NCBI GenBank assembly: GCA_002337125.1
Contig: DDFJ01000004.1
Span: 2,035,889-2,099,888 of the forward strand
Length of the DNA: 64,000 nucleotides
Direction: 5' to 3'
DNA from: Chitinophagaceae bacterium UBA1931
GTDB lineage: Bacteria > Bacteroidota > Bacteroidia > Chitinophagales > Chitinophagaceae
Under the pieces are notes generated by a model. It was given only the letters and a program-made list of their open reading frames with translations, had not been told where the DNA came from and made no database searches. Numbering within the stretch: the stretch's first letter is position 1; every line of letters begins with the position of its first letter. Of this stretch, positions 17,889-26,636 are shown in pieces. The translations under genes and the position numbers were made by a program.

Positions 17889-18659
17889 TTACCTTTTTTT
17901 CATATTGGCAATTGCCTCTTTTGAAAACTCCGTTAGTACAAGTCTGCCGCTGATCTTTGCTCTGTCTGCCAGTAACTCATCCCAGTTCTCGGTTCCCTTC
18001 CAGAAAATCTTTTTCATTTCAGCCATTGCTTCCGGCGAAGAAACAGAAAGTTTTATTGAAAGTTTTTCAACCGCTTCATCCATCAGTTCAACTGTTGCAT
18101 GGTGCTCAGCAAACAAACCTTTGCGTTTTGCCCATTCTGAACTTCTGAACAATGAAGCATCAATTGCCAGCATGCTGAATGCGGATAATCCAACCTTACG
18201 TTCAATTGCAGGGCCAACTACAAAAGGACCAATTGCCAGCGACAGCTCACTAAGTTTCACATCTGCGCCATCAACTGCAATGGCATAATCAGCTGCCGCC
18301 GCTATGCCAACACCACCGCCCACACATTTGCCATGAATCCTAGCTATTATAAACTTCGGGCATTTACGCATTGCATTAATCAGCTCTGCAAAACCTTTGA
18401 AGAAAGCAAAACCCTGCTGTTCATTTTTAATAGCTTCCAGTTCGTCAAAACTTGCTCCTGCACAAAAAGCCTTTTCACCTGCCGACCGGAGAATAATCAC
18501 CACGCATGCCGGATCTGTTCCTGCATGATTAATTGCATGCACCAATTCGGCAATAATATCTGATGGTAATGAATTGCTTTGCGGATGAAAAAATTCAATT
18601 GTTGTAATGCCCTTGTGCGTTTCCGTTTTTACATGTCCGCTTCCAATATGCTTTATCAT
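17889..18659 (-). CDS. Enoyl-CoA hydratase/isomerase family protein
   Basis: 256 residues, crotonase fold. Visible: the oxyanion-hole segment AFCAGASFDEL (about 62-72) and CVGGGVGIAAAADYAIA (~112-128) followed by KLSELSLAIGPF. In typical hydratases two Glu residues act as acid and base; the first position here falls in SLAIGPF, where an Ala/Ile replaces the expected Glu, so hydratase activity is not assured and another crotonase reaction is possible. Substrate unknown. Methylglutaconyl-CoA hydratase-like members are common in the phylum, but no leucine-degradation genes are nearby. Confidence 0.85.
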   Translation of the reverse strand: MIKHIGSGHVKTETHKGITTIEFFHPQSNSLPSDIIAELVHAINHAGTDPACVVIILRSAGEKAFCAGASFDELEAIKNEQQGFAFFKGFAELINAMRKCPKFIIARIHGKCVGGGVGIAAAADYAIAVDGADVKLSELSLAIGPFVVGPAIERKVGLSAFSMLAIDASLFRSSEWAKRKGLFAEHHATVELMDEAVEKLSIKLSVSSPEAMAEMKKIFWKGTENWDELLADRAKISGRLVLTEFSKEAIANMKKR

Positions 18660-18750
18660 AACCTGCTTTTAAGTACTATTAAGTTACGTTGCAGAAATTA
18701 CAAAAGCAATGAGCTAACAACCGATTTTTCCCTTTAGCTACATATAAATT

Positions 18751-19662
18751 TTAAAATAATCCGTCAACGCTGAAGTAACGTTCACCCGTATCGTAATTAA
18801 AGATTAACACCTTGCTTCCTTTTGGAATTTCAGGAAGTTTTTTAGCTACAGCAGCCAGTGTTGCCCCACTTGAAATTCCCTGAAAAATTCCCTCTTCTTT
18901 AGCTGCACGCTGTGCATAGGAAAAGGCTTCATCTTTACTAACCAGGATCGTTCCATCAAGAACGGATGTATCTAAGTTTACAGGAATAAAGCCCGCACCA
19001 ATACCCTGTATTGGGTGTGGGGATGGAGCACCACCGCTGATAACAGGAGAAAGCTCCGGTTCAACTGCAAACACTTTCAGGTTCGGGAATTTCTTTTTCA
19101 GTTCACGACCAACACCGGTGATATGTCCACCTGTTCCAACACCTGTAATTAAGTAGTCAAGCCCTTCAGGAAAATCAGCAATCACTTCCTGCGCAGTTTT
19201 TTGGGCATGTACTTCAATATTTGCAGGATTATCAAACTGCTGGGGCATCCAGCTGTTGGGAGTTGCTTCAACCAATTCTTTTGCTTTTTCAATTGCACCT
19301 TTCATTCCTTTTTCACGTGGAGTAAGTTCAAATGATGCACCGTAAACACTCATCAGTTTACGGCGTTCAATACTCATACTTTCAGGCATTACTAAAATAA
19401 GCTTATAGCCTTTTACTGCAGCCACCATTGCCAAACCAATACCGGTATTTCCGCTGGTAGGTTCAATAATTACACTGCCTTCTTTTAAAATTCCTTTTGC
19501 TTCAGCATCCTCAATCATACTTAAAGCAATACGGTCCTTAATGCTACCGCCGGGGTTTGTTCTTTCTAATTTTGTCCATACTTCCACATCGGCAGGATAA
19601 AGTTTATTGATACGCACATGGGGCGTATTGCCGATAGTTGCTAAAATGTTATTCGCTTTCAT
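18751..19662 (-). CDS. cysK: Cysteine synthase A (O-acetylserine sulfhydrylase)
   Basis: 303 residues. It makes cysteine from O-acetylserine and sulfide with PLP bound to Lys42 (GGSIKDR). The PTSGNTGIGLA loop, the GTGGHITG phosphate-binding loop and GISSGA near the C-terminus are present. Directly downstream of cysE (27-base gap), so both steps of cysteine synthesis are co-transcribed and the two proteins probably form the cysteine synthase complex. Confidence 0.96.
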   Translation of the reverse strand: MKANNILATIGNTPHVRINKLYPADVEVWTKLERTNPGGSIKDRIALSMIEDAEAKGILKEGSVIIEPTSGNTGIGLAMVAAVKGYKLILVMPESMSIERRKLMSVYGASFELTPREKGMKGAIEKAKELVEATPNSWMPQQFDNPANIEVHAQKTAQEVIADFPEGLDYLITGVGTGGHITGVGRELKKKFPNLKVFAVEPELSPVISGGAPSPHPIQGIGAGFIPVNLDTSVLDGTILVSKDEAFSYAQRAAKEEGIFQGISSGATLAAVAKKLPEIPKGSKVLIFNYDTGERYFSVDGLF

Positions 19663-19689
19663 TTTTGTTGATTAATGTTTTAAAAAATA

Positions 19690-20511
19690 TCAAATGACGA
19701 AATTCAACGGTTCAATAAAATCTTTTTTATCTGCTACAATAGTTTGATTCTTTGTATAAACAATACTGTGCGGTATAACTGATTCTGTAACCCATGTATT
19801 ACCACCAATAATACTGTCGTGACCAATAACCGTTTTACCACCAAGTATGGTACTGTTTGCATAAATCACCACATTATCTTCAATTGTTGGATGCCGTTTT
19901 ATTTCCGCATCTTCCTTACGTACAGCCAATGCACCCAAAGTAACACCCTGGTACAGCTTTACATTTTTCCCAATAACTGTTGTTTCACCAATTACAACAC
20001 CAGTACCATGATCAATAAAAAACGGGCAGCCAATTGTTGCTCCCGGATTAATATCAATACCGGTTTTACTATGCGCCCATTCACTCATCATCCTTGGTAA
20101 AATCGGAATCTGTTTTTTATACAACACATGTGTAAGCCTGTAAACAATGATTGCAAGAAAACCGGGATAGGAAAGCACAACTTCTTCCAATGATTTTGCT
20201 GCAGGATCAAACTCAACAATAAATTCAGCATCTTCAATCAACTGCTGCTTTATAACAGGAAGTTCATCAAAATAATGTTCAGAAATTTCAACAACATCAA
20301 TTGAATAATTCTGCGAAAGTGGCGTAAGAATTTCAATCAGTTCTTTCTGCATAGAAGCTTTCAGGTTGGCCTCTATCTGATCAAAATTTTTAGGATCATC
20401 TATAACTGGAAATAAAAAATTAATCAGCTCTTCAGTAAATGCAACTACTGTTTGCCTTGAAGGGAAATGACTGCTCAACAGGTAACCCGGAAATTCGTTC
20501 ATATAAAACAT
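19690..20511 (-). CDS. cysE: Serine O-acetyltransferase
   Basis: 273 residues (270 if the ATG at 20502 is used). It acetylates serine with acetyl-CoA, feeding CysK. An N-terminal helical domain (~1-150) precedes a left-handed beta-helix with hexapeptide repeats: INPGATIGCPFFIDHGTGVVIGE carries the catalytic His-Asp region, then GVTLGALAV and NVVIYANSTILGG. The C-terminal Ile of NFVI resembles the tail CysE uses to bind CysK. Promoter at 20576-20610. Confidence 0.94.
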   Translation of the reverse strand: MFYMNEFPGYLLSSHFPSRQTVVAFTEELINFLFPVIDDPKNFDQIEANLKASMQKELIEILTPLSQNYSIDVVEISEHYFDELPVIKQQLIEDAEFIVEFDPAAKSLEEVVLSYPGFLAIIVYRLTHVLYKKQIPILPRMMSEWAHSKTGIDINPGATIGCPFFIDHGTGVVIGETTVIGKNVKLYQGVTLGALAVRKEDAEIKRHPTIEDNVVIYANSTILGGKTVIGHDSIIGGNTWVTESVIPHSIVYTKNQTIVADKKDFIEPLNFVI

Positions 20512-20575
20512 TTTGAAGCACTTTTAATTATAGCAAACAATGAACGATCGGTAGTTGTAAACTGTTGATCGCTTT

Positions 20576-20610
20576 CAAAAATAGGAATTCTTTTCAACCT
20601 GTCTACCAAA
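20576..20610 (-). promoter_or_regulatory. cysE-cysK promoter
   Basis: Minus strand TTTG (20607-20610), 23-base spacer, TATTTTTG (20576-20583). The predicted leader before the cysE start is about 60 bases. Confidence 0.5.
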
Positions 20611-20672
20611 CTGGTGGGTTATTTGAAGCGTTCGGCGGTTTACAACAGAAAAATGACAAAGTTTTAACGAAG

Positions 20673-21029
20673 TTACTTCTTTAATGCAGCCTTCAAAGCT
20701 TCGACCGTTTTTTTATCGTTGCCAATAAAAATTTTGTCGCCGAGAATGGTAACGGGGCGTTTCAGAAAAGTGTCTTCACTTAAAATATATTGGCGGTAAT
20801 CCTCTTCCGTCAGTTTCTTATCTTTTAGCCCAAGCTCTTTATACTTTAATGCCCTGCGGCTGAACAATGCTTCATAACTACCCGATAGCTTTTTCATTTC
20901 ATCAAGCTGCTTTGCAGTTATTTTCTGCTCACGGATATTCTGGAAATCAACACCAGCCTCTTCGGCTTTTGTTTCTTTAATAATTGCCTGGCAGGTTGTA
21001 CAATTGGCCAGGTGATACATTTTCTTCAT
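20673..21029 (-). CDS. ArsC/Spx-family thioredoxin-fold protein
   Basis: 118 residues, the length of Spx/ArsC proteins. The N-terminal NCTTCQ carries the CxxC-like redox cysteines (positions 10 and 13), and RPVTILGDKIFIGND matches the conserved C-terminal RP motif of the family. Members are glutaredoxin-linked arsenate reductases or redox regulators; no ars genes are nearby, so arsenate as the substrate is not supported. A 160-base gap separates it from cysE. Confidence 0.85.
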   Translation of the reverse strand: MKKMYHLANCTTCQAIIKETKAEEAGVDFQNIREQKITAKQLDEMKKLSGSYEALFSRRALKYKELGLKDKKLTEEDYRQYILSEDTFLKRPVTILGDKIFIGNDKKTVEALKAALKK

Positions 21030-21100
21030 CTTAATACCGGTTTACTGTAACTTAAATCAATTTTATGCAACTTATACAAATATCAAAACCAAAAGGTTGA

Positions 21101-21610
21101 ATGACAAGCCCGGCTGAACAGGAATTTTTACAAATGATAACACAAAACCAGGGAATCATCCGCAAGGTGTGTCATTTGTATGGCCGTAATGACAGTGATA
21201 AAGAAGATCTGTACCAGGAAATTGTCATACAACTATGGAGATCGTTTGGTTCTTTCCGGGGCGAAGCAAAGATCAGCACATGGATGTACAGGATTGCTTT
21301 GAACACAGCTATTACAGCAAGGCGAAAAGAAGCGAAGAAAGTGGAACTGCAGTTCCCGGAATTTATTCCGAAAGAAGAAGCTGACTCAGATGAAGAAAAA
21401 CTAAAAGAAGAGCGGTTAAAAGATATGTACAACGCCATTTCAAAGCTCACGGAAGTTGAAAAGGCAATTGTTATGTTATACCTCGAGGATAAGAGTTATG
21501 AAGAAATGGAAGAAATTTTAGGTATCAGCAGCGGTACACTCCGTGTAAAAATGAACCGCATCAAAGAAAAATTACGCTCACTTACTAAATCGGCACAGTA
21601 TGGAACTTGA
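21101..21610 (+). CDS. ECF-type RNA polymerase sigma factor
   Basis: 169 residues. Region 2 (DLYQEIVIQLWRSFGSF with STWMYRIALNTAI) and region 4 (LTEVEKAIVMLYLEDKSYEEMEEILGISSGTLRVKMNRIKEKL) are clear, and region 3 is absent as in ECF factors. Its target promoters are unknown. The next gene starts 11 bases before its stop, so the two are translationally coupled and the partner may be its membrane anti-sigma factor. Confidence 0.93.
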   Translation: MTSPAEQEFLQMITQNQGIIRKVCHLYGRNDSDKEDLYQEIVIQLWRSFGSFRGEAKISTWMYRIALNTAITARRKEAKKVELQFPEFIPKEEADSDEEKLKEERLKDMYNAISKLTEVEKAIVMLYLEDKSYEEMEEILGISSGTLRVKMNRIKEKLRSLTKSAQYGT

Positions 21611-22232
21611 ACAGTTAAAAGAAATGTGGAACAGTGCAGATGAACAGCACAAAGCTTCTTCAGCTGAAGAGCTGCAGGCCCTGCTGCGTAAAAAATCGCA
21701 GAGCCCGATTGCAAAAATGAAACGCAACCTGTTTCTTGAACTCATTGTTGTAGTTGTTCTGTATACACTCATCATCGTTTATTATTTTTTAAACTTCAGC
21801 GGCGGAATGCTGGCTTTGCCTGTATTTCTTTTTCTTATTGGTATTGTTTATGTGTTCTATTATATCAGGAAAAACAAATTGCTGAAACAAATGGAATGTA
21901 ACAGTTGTGAGGTAAAAGCCAATCTCAACATGCAGGTGAAAACGCTGGAGAAATATGTACGGTTTTATTTATTAGCCGGCACCGCAATATTTCCGTTAAC
22001 AATGATTGTGGCAAGCTGTATTGTTCTTTTCTATTCGCCGCAAAGCCAGCAATATCCTTCCGCATTGCAATCAAAACAGTTTCTGTTACTATTTGCGGGG
22101 ATACTCATTGCAGCAACAACCCTGTTCACCATCCCCATTTATTTCATCAACAAATGGTATGTACGAAAATTATACGGCCAGCATATTGAACGGTTAAAGT
22201 CAATTGTTGACGAAATGGACGAAGAAGTGTAG
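21600..22232 (+). CDS. Membrane protein overlapping the sigma-factor gene, anti-sigma candidate
   Basis: 210 residues. The N-terminal ~38 residues are cytosolic-looking and helical (ELEQLKEMWNSADEQ), followed by four hydrophobic segments (about 40-62, 64-82, 115-135, 155-178). There is no zinc-finger (ZAS) motif or FecR domain, so it does not belong to a textbook anti-sigma family; that role is inferred only from the 11-base overlap with the ECF gene. It has a conserved-looking pair of cysteines (NSCEVK and ASCIV). Confidence 0.75.
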   Translation: MELEQLKEMWNSADEQHKASSAEELQALLRKKSQSPIAKMKRNLFLELIVVVVLYTLIIVYYFLNFSGGMLALPVFLFLIGIVYVFYYIRKNKLLKQMECNSCEVKANLNMQVKTLEKYVRFYLLAGTAIFPLTMIVASCIVLFYSPQSQQYPSALQSKQFLLLFAGILIAATTLFTIPIYFINKWYVRKLYGQHIERLKSIVDEMDEEV

Positions 22233-22282
22233 TTTGCATCCCGGCTGAATTACTTCAAAAGGATGATTGAAAAAAAGACAAA

Positions 22283-23146
22283 ATGAAAAAGATATTTTTT
22301 GCTGCTCTGTTATTACTCTCTTCAACAGTTTCTTTTTCCCAACAAAAAACACAAAGCAGTTTGTTGTGGGAAATAAGCGGCAATGGTTTAAAAGAACCAT
22401 CTTATGTTTTTGGAACAGTACACATGATTTGCCGTGAAGATTTTATTTTCCCTGATGTACTGCGTGAAAAATTTATCAACGCCAATGAAGTTTTTCTTGA
22501 ACTGGATATGGACGATCCGAACATGATCATGAAAATGATGAGCTTACTGCAGTTGCCCAAGGGACAAACCATCATTAAGTTATTTGGCGATAGTGCTTTC
22601 AAAAGTTTCGACAGCAGTTATAAAAAAATTACCGGCTCATCTGCTAGTACGTTCAATGGTTTAAAACCATTTATGCTGATGAGTATCCTTACTGAAAAAA
22701 TGCTTCCCTGCAGCAGTAAGGAATCATACGAGCAAAACTTTATAACACTTGCAGCCAAATACAACAAAGACATCAAAGGACTTGAAACCATTGAAGACCA
22801 GGTAGCGGTGTTTGATTCAATACCCGACAGTGTTGAAGTGGCCAACCTGAAAGAAATGGTCATCAATTTTGATAAGCAGGTAAATGAGTTTAAGAAATTG
22901 GTAGCTGTTTATAAAACGCAGGATATTGATTCATTATTCAACATTACACAAACCGGTGTAAAAGATCTTGAAGCAGAAAGTGAACTGCTGACTAAACGCA
23001 ACAGCAAATGGATTCCGGTAATGAAAACTAATATGCAGAAAACATCCTGCTTCTTTGCCGTTGGTGCAGCACATCTCGGCGGAAATATTGGCGTGCTGGC
23101 TCTTTTACGAAAAGAAGGTTACAAGGTAAAACCGGTGAAACTCTGA
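22283..23146 (+). CDS. TraB/GumN family protein
   Basis: 287 residues with a signal peptide ending near SFSQ, so it acts outside the cytoplasm. The family marks are SYVFGTVHM (GxxH) near the N-terminus, VFLELDM with the conserved Glu, and the C-terminal FFAVGAAHLGG (GxxH). These residues form the metal-dependent protease-like site of the Tiki/TraB/GumN/ChaN superfamily; activity of bacterial GumN proteins is unproven. Third gene in the sigma-factor group, 50 bases after the membrane protein. Confidence 0.9.
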   Translation: MKKIFFAALLLLSSTVSFSQQKTQSSLLWEISGNGLKEPSYVFGTVHMICREDFIFPDVLREKFINANEVFLELDMDDPNMIMKMMSLLQLPKGQTIIKLFGDSAFKSFDSSYKKITGSSASTFNGLKPFMLMSILTEKMLPCSSKESYEQNFITLAAKYNKDIKGLETIEDQVAVFDSIPDSVEVANLKEMVINFDKQVNEFKKLVAVYKTQDIDSLFNITQTGVKDLEAESELLTKRNSKWIPVMKTNMQKTSCFFAVGAAHLGGNIGVLALLRKEGYKVKPVKL

Positions 23147-23172
23147 TCATTAAACCGGCTAAACAACTCATC

Positions 23173-24402
23173 ATGCAGCATTATCTCGTTGTTTTATCAA
23201 ACGCTTATAACAAACAGCAACTCATCCAGCAACTGCTGGATATGAAAGCAACAGGTTTGTTTGATGAAATCAATCAACTGCATACTGAATTGTTTTCTTC
23301 CTACACATTGCAACAGTTTTTGCATGAAGAACAGATTCATGAATACTCAGGGATAGATGATACCAAAAAGCAAACACTCCGTTCCATGTCGAGCGGAGAA
23401 CAGAAGAAGGTTTTACTAAAACATCTTATTTCATTAAAACCCGATGTGCTGATCCTTGATAACGTGTTTGATAACCTCGATATGGCTACACAGCAATCGC
23501 TGAAAGATGATTTAAAAATAATAGCTGAACATACTTCCATTATTCAGCTGCTGCACAGGAAAAGAGATGCACTTGATTTTATTGAAACAAAAGTTACTGC
23601 AACAGCCAAAGGAGAAATTATTTCTTACACTGAAACAACTGAGCTATCCGACGATCATTTTTACCAGGCAATCCCTGCTCCGCTGCACACATACGATCTC
23701 AGCAGTAATGAACTGGTGCGTTTTACCAATGTAAAAGTGAGTTATGAAGGCCGACAAGTGCTGCAAAACATCAACTGGAGTATTTATAAAGGAGAGTTCT
23801 GGCAACTGAAAGGACCAAACGGTTCGGGCAAAACAACCATGCTCACCATGATTACCGGCGATAATGTAAAAGGTTATGGACAGGAGCTGTATTTATTTGG
23901 AAGAAAAAAGGGAACAGGCGAATCGGTTTGGGATATCAAAAGCAAGGTTGGTTATCTCACACCATCGATGACCGATCTGTTCAGCACAAGACATACACTG
24001 GAGCAAATGATCATGTCGGGCTATGTTGACCAGATTGGATTATACAGCATTCCATCTGATATGCAGCAACGCTCAGCACATGAATGGCTGCAGCTGCTGC
24101 AGTTGGAACAAAAAGCCAAACAACCATTCTGCAATTTATCGCCCGGCGAACAACGCATGGCACTTGTGGCAAGAGCAATGGTCAAACATCCGCCTGTATT
24201 AATACTTGATGAGCCACTAACCGGGCTTGATGATCACAATGCAGAAAAAGTAATTCAGCTCATTAATAAAATTGCAGCCGAAAGTTCTTCCGCTATTTTA
24301 TACGTATCTCATCAAACAGAAAAAGGATTAGAGCCGCAGAAAATTTTTGAATTAACGAAAACTGAAAATGGTTCGGTTGGAGAAGTTGTGTTAACACACT
24401 AA
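23173..24402 (+). CDS. Double ABC ATPase, ModF-like, with degenerate first domain
   Basis: 409 residues, shorter than the ~490 of ModF/PhrA. The second half (about 178-400) is a complete ATPase: GPNGSGKTT, LSPGEQRM, LILDEPLTGLD and a His switch in VSHQ. The first half has a signature-like SSGEQKK and VLILDN but no P-loop, and Asn replaces the catalytic Glu after Walker B, so it cannot be a normal ATP site. No membrane domain is encoded nearby, so transport is doubtful. The stop falls 24 bases before that of the convergent esterase gene. Confidence 0.85.
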   Translation: MQHYLVVLSNAYNKQQLIQQLLDMKATGLFDEINQLHTELFSSYTLQQFLHEEQIHEYSGIDDTKKQTLRSMSSGEQKKVLLKHLISLKPDVLILDNVFDNLDMATQQSLKDDLKIIAEHTSIIQLLHRKRDALDFIETKVTATAKGEIISYTETTELSDDHFYQAIPAPLHTYDLSSNELVRFTNVKVSYEGRQVLQNINWSIYKGEFWQLKGPNGSGKTTMLTMITGDNVKGYGQELYLFGRKKGTGESVWDIKSKVGYLTPSMTDLFSTRHTLEQMIMSGYVDQIGLYSIPSDMQQRSAHEWLQLLQLEQKAKQPFCNLSPGEQRMALVARAMVKHPPVLILDEPLTGLDDHNAEKVIQLINKIAAESSSAILYVSHQTEKGLEPQKIFELTKTENGSVGEVVLTH

Positions 24403-24426
24403 GATTTTTTCTTCATCATACTCATT

Positions 24427-25158
24427 TCAAAACCTCGTTTCTAAATAATGCGGCATCACGGCTTTCCATGTATTCCAGTCGTGCGGCCATTCCGGGCCCC
24501 AGATATCAAGTTCGTAGTTAATGTTTTTATCGTACAGAATTTTTGCAAACCTTGAGCCACTTGAAGGATCTTCATACGGACCACTTCCGCTGAAAATATG
24601 AATATGCCTGCTGCGGCGTATTTGTTCGAGAATATGATGATCAGTAAGATTAGGCATGTAGTGCATGGGGCTGTTGAAATACACCTGTTCATCATAATAG
24701 CCCTTTGTATATTCCGTCAGATCATACACGCCACTCATTGCAAAAACACCGTTGATAATATCAGGACGTTTTAAAAACAAATTCATACTGTGCAATGCAC
24801 CAAACGATGCGCCGCTTACAATGATTTCTGTTTCGTTGGACGTTTTACTTTTTATAAACGGAATCACTTCATTAAAAATATAATTGTTGAACTCGTTATG
24901 CCGGATGGCTTTGTGTTCGCCCAGCATATCGTTGTTCATCCAGCTTTCCGTATTCAGGCTGTTTACCGAAAACACTTTTACTTTACCCGCATCAATCCAT
25001 GGCCTGATGGCTTCGATAAGCTGAAAGCGCTCATATTCCAGGTAATCAGCTGCTGCTGTTGGAACAAGCAGTAAAGCAAATCCGTAATGTCCATAAGTAA
25101 CAACCGGCATATCCCTGTTAACTGCCGGGCTGAACCAGCTTGTAATTTCCCGCTGCAT
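24427..25158 (-). CDS. Alpha/beta-fold esterase
   Basis: 243 residues from ATG 25158 (MQREITSWFSP; another in-frame ATG lies six bases upstream). The nucleophile Ser lies in SGASFGALH (GxSxG), and the end has WPHDWNTWKAVMPHYL with a candidate catalytic His, the layout of the esterase D / YbbA-like family. No signal peptide is seen, so it is cytoplasmic. Substrate unknown. Confidence 0.85.
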   Translation of the reverse strand: MQREITSWFSPAVNRDMPVVTYGHYGFALLLVPTAAADYLEYERFQLIEAIRPWIDAGKVKVFSVNSLNTESWMNNDMLGEHKAIRHNEFNNYIFNEVIPFIKSKTSNETEIIVSGASFGALHSMNLFLKRPDIINGVFAMSGVYDLTEYTKGYYDEQVYFNSPMHYMPNLTDHHILEQIRRSRHIHIFSGSGPYEDPSSGSRFAKILYDKNINYELDIWGPEWPHDWNTWKAVMPHYLETRF

Positions 25159-25382
25159 AATCAAATGTGTTTAAAAGGAAAGATAAAAAGAATTCTGCCG
25201 AATGTTGAACCTGGCGTTTTCATTCATTTCAGATCAAAACTTTTTTGTCACAGGGTTGTTATTTTTTATTTACGATAAAAGGAAAATCTGCGGAAGAGGT
25301 GGGCCCTGCGGTTTTAAAAGGCCGAAATGTTAGCCCCGAACACAGATTTATCTTTAAATTTACAGCTTAAAGTTTTACGATT

Positions 25383-25979
25383 ATGATTCAGACAGGAAAT
25401 CCCGTTATCAGTATTTATACAGAAATGACTCCCAACCCGGAAACCATGAAGTTTGTGGCCAATAAGCTTCTCTATCCCGGCAAGAGCATTGATTTTCCTG
25501 AAGTAACAGCAGCAGAAGCATCTCCGCTTGCACAGGAATTGTTCGGCTTTCCTTTTGTTAAGGCCGTATTCATTGCCAGCAATTTTGTAACACTTACACG
25601 TTCAACCCCCGATACTGATTGGCAGGAACTGATTCCTACCATCCGCCAGTTTTTGAAAGATTACCTGGAAGAAGGTAAAATGGTGATTGACGAATCAAAA
25701 GTGGTTGTTCCTGAAAAAGAAGAATATGTTTTCAGTGGCGATGAAAGCGATGTGGTAAAACGCATCCAGGAAATTTTAGACAACTATGTAAAACCTGCGG
25801 TTGAAATGGATGGCGGCGCTATTCAGTTCAAGAGTTTTAAAGATGGCAAGGTAAACCTGATGTTGCAGGGAAGCTGCAGTGGTTGTCCTTCAAGCATGAT
25901 TACACTCAAAGCCGGTATTGAAGGTATGATGAAGCGCATGATTCCTGAAGTACAGGAAGTGGTGGCAGAAGCAGAGTAA
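25383..25979 (+). CDS. NifU-type iron-sulfur scaffold (Nfu)
   Basis: 198 residues. N-terminal Nfu_N domain (about 10-95; TEMTPNPETMKFVANK) and C-terminal NifU domain with the cluster-binding CSGCPSS and the preceding VEMDGGAI. It carries [4Fe-4S] clusters to target proteins in the cytoplasm. A short linker of charged residues joins the domains. It stands alone before a bidirectional terminator. Confidence 0.94.
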   Translation: MIQTGNPVISIYTEMTPNPETMKFVANKLLYPGKSIDFPEVTAAEASPLAQELFGFPFVKAVFIASNFVTLTRSTPDTDWQELIPTIRQFLKDYLEEGKMVIDESKVVVPEKEEYVFSGDESDVVKRIQEILDNYVKPAVEMDGGAIQFKSFKDGKVNLMLQGSCSGCPSSMITLKAGIEGMMKRMIPEVQEVVAEAE

Positions 25980-26015
25980 TAAAGATCATTTTACTTTATA
26001 ATAGTATGCAAACAA

Positions 26016-26043
26016 AAAGGGCTGAAAATTTCAGCCCTCTTTG
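26016..26043. terminator. Bidirectional intrinsic terminator
   Basis: AGGGCTGA / TCAGCCCT hairpin (26018-26038) flanked by an A-run and a T-run, between convergent nfu and osmC genes. Confidence 0.85.
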
Positions 26044-26063
26044 TTTATAAAGTTTACTGCAAA

Positions 26064-26480
26064 TTATGCAAGTGTAGCATCGCAGCTGATAGCAAGTCCT
26101 TTGCCCAATAAAGCAGAAATAGGACAGTTGAGTTCAGCATCTTTTACACATTCATCAAATTTTTCTTTGCTGATGCCGTGAACTTTTGCAGTTAAGATGA
26201 GGTGAGATTTTGAAACAACACCTTCAACAAAAGTGATTTCGCATTTTGTTTCCAATGTTTCAGGAGTAAACCCTGCAGCACCTAAAACAAAACTCAGTTT
26301 CATTACAAAGCAACCAGCATGTGCAGCTGCAATTAATTCTTCAGGGTTTGTACCAACTCCGCTTTCAAAACGTGAAAGGTAAGAGTACTGAGTATTGGTT
26401 AAAACGGTGCTTTGAGTTGTAAGGTGTCCGTTACCTTCTTTTCCAGAGCCATTCCAAACGGCTGTTGCGTGACGTATCAT
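26064..26480 (-). CDS. OsmC family peroxiredoxin-like protein
   Basis: 138 residues. OsmC proteins reduce organic hydroperoxides with two cysteines. Both are seen: AHAGCFVMKL (peroxidatic) and AELNCPISALLG (resolving). The N-terminal RHATAVWNGSGKEGNG is characteristic of the OsmC rather than the Ohr branch. It is cytoplasmic, monocistronic and ends at the bidirectional terminator. Confidence 0.93.
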   Translation of the reverse strand: MIRHATAVWNGSGKEGNGHLTTQSTVLTNTQYSYLSRFESGVGTNPEELIAAAHAGCFVMKLSFVLGAAGFTPETLETKCEITFVEGVVSKSHLILTAKVHGISKEKFDECVKDAELNCPISALLGKGLAISCDATLA

Positions 26481-26636
26481 AATGTTCGATTTTAATTTGA
26501 GAAAGTAAAACTAAACAAAAATTGACTTGCTTAACCGATTTATAAAGGGCAAAACAAATTTTTAATGGTTCTTATTACTTGAAATTGACGCAGAAATTCG
26601 GCAGAAAATCAAAATTAACCTGCATATTTGAACACT

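Noticed and set aside
20512..20672. Sulfur-responsive riboswitch before cysE
   Set aside because: Only a promoter could be recognised; there is no structured core of a known class.
20673..21029. Arsenic-resistance operon
   Set aside because: Only an ArsC/Spx-like protein is present; no ArsB, ArsA or ArsR-like gene is nearby.
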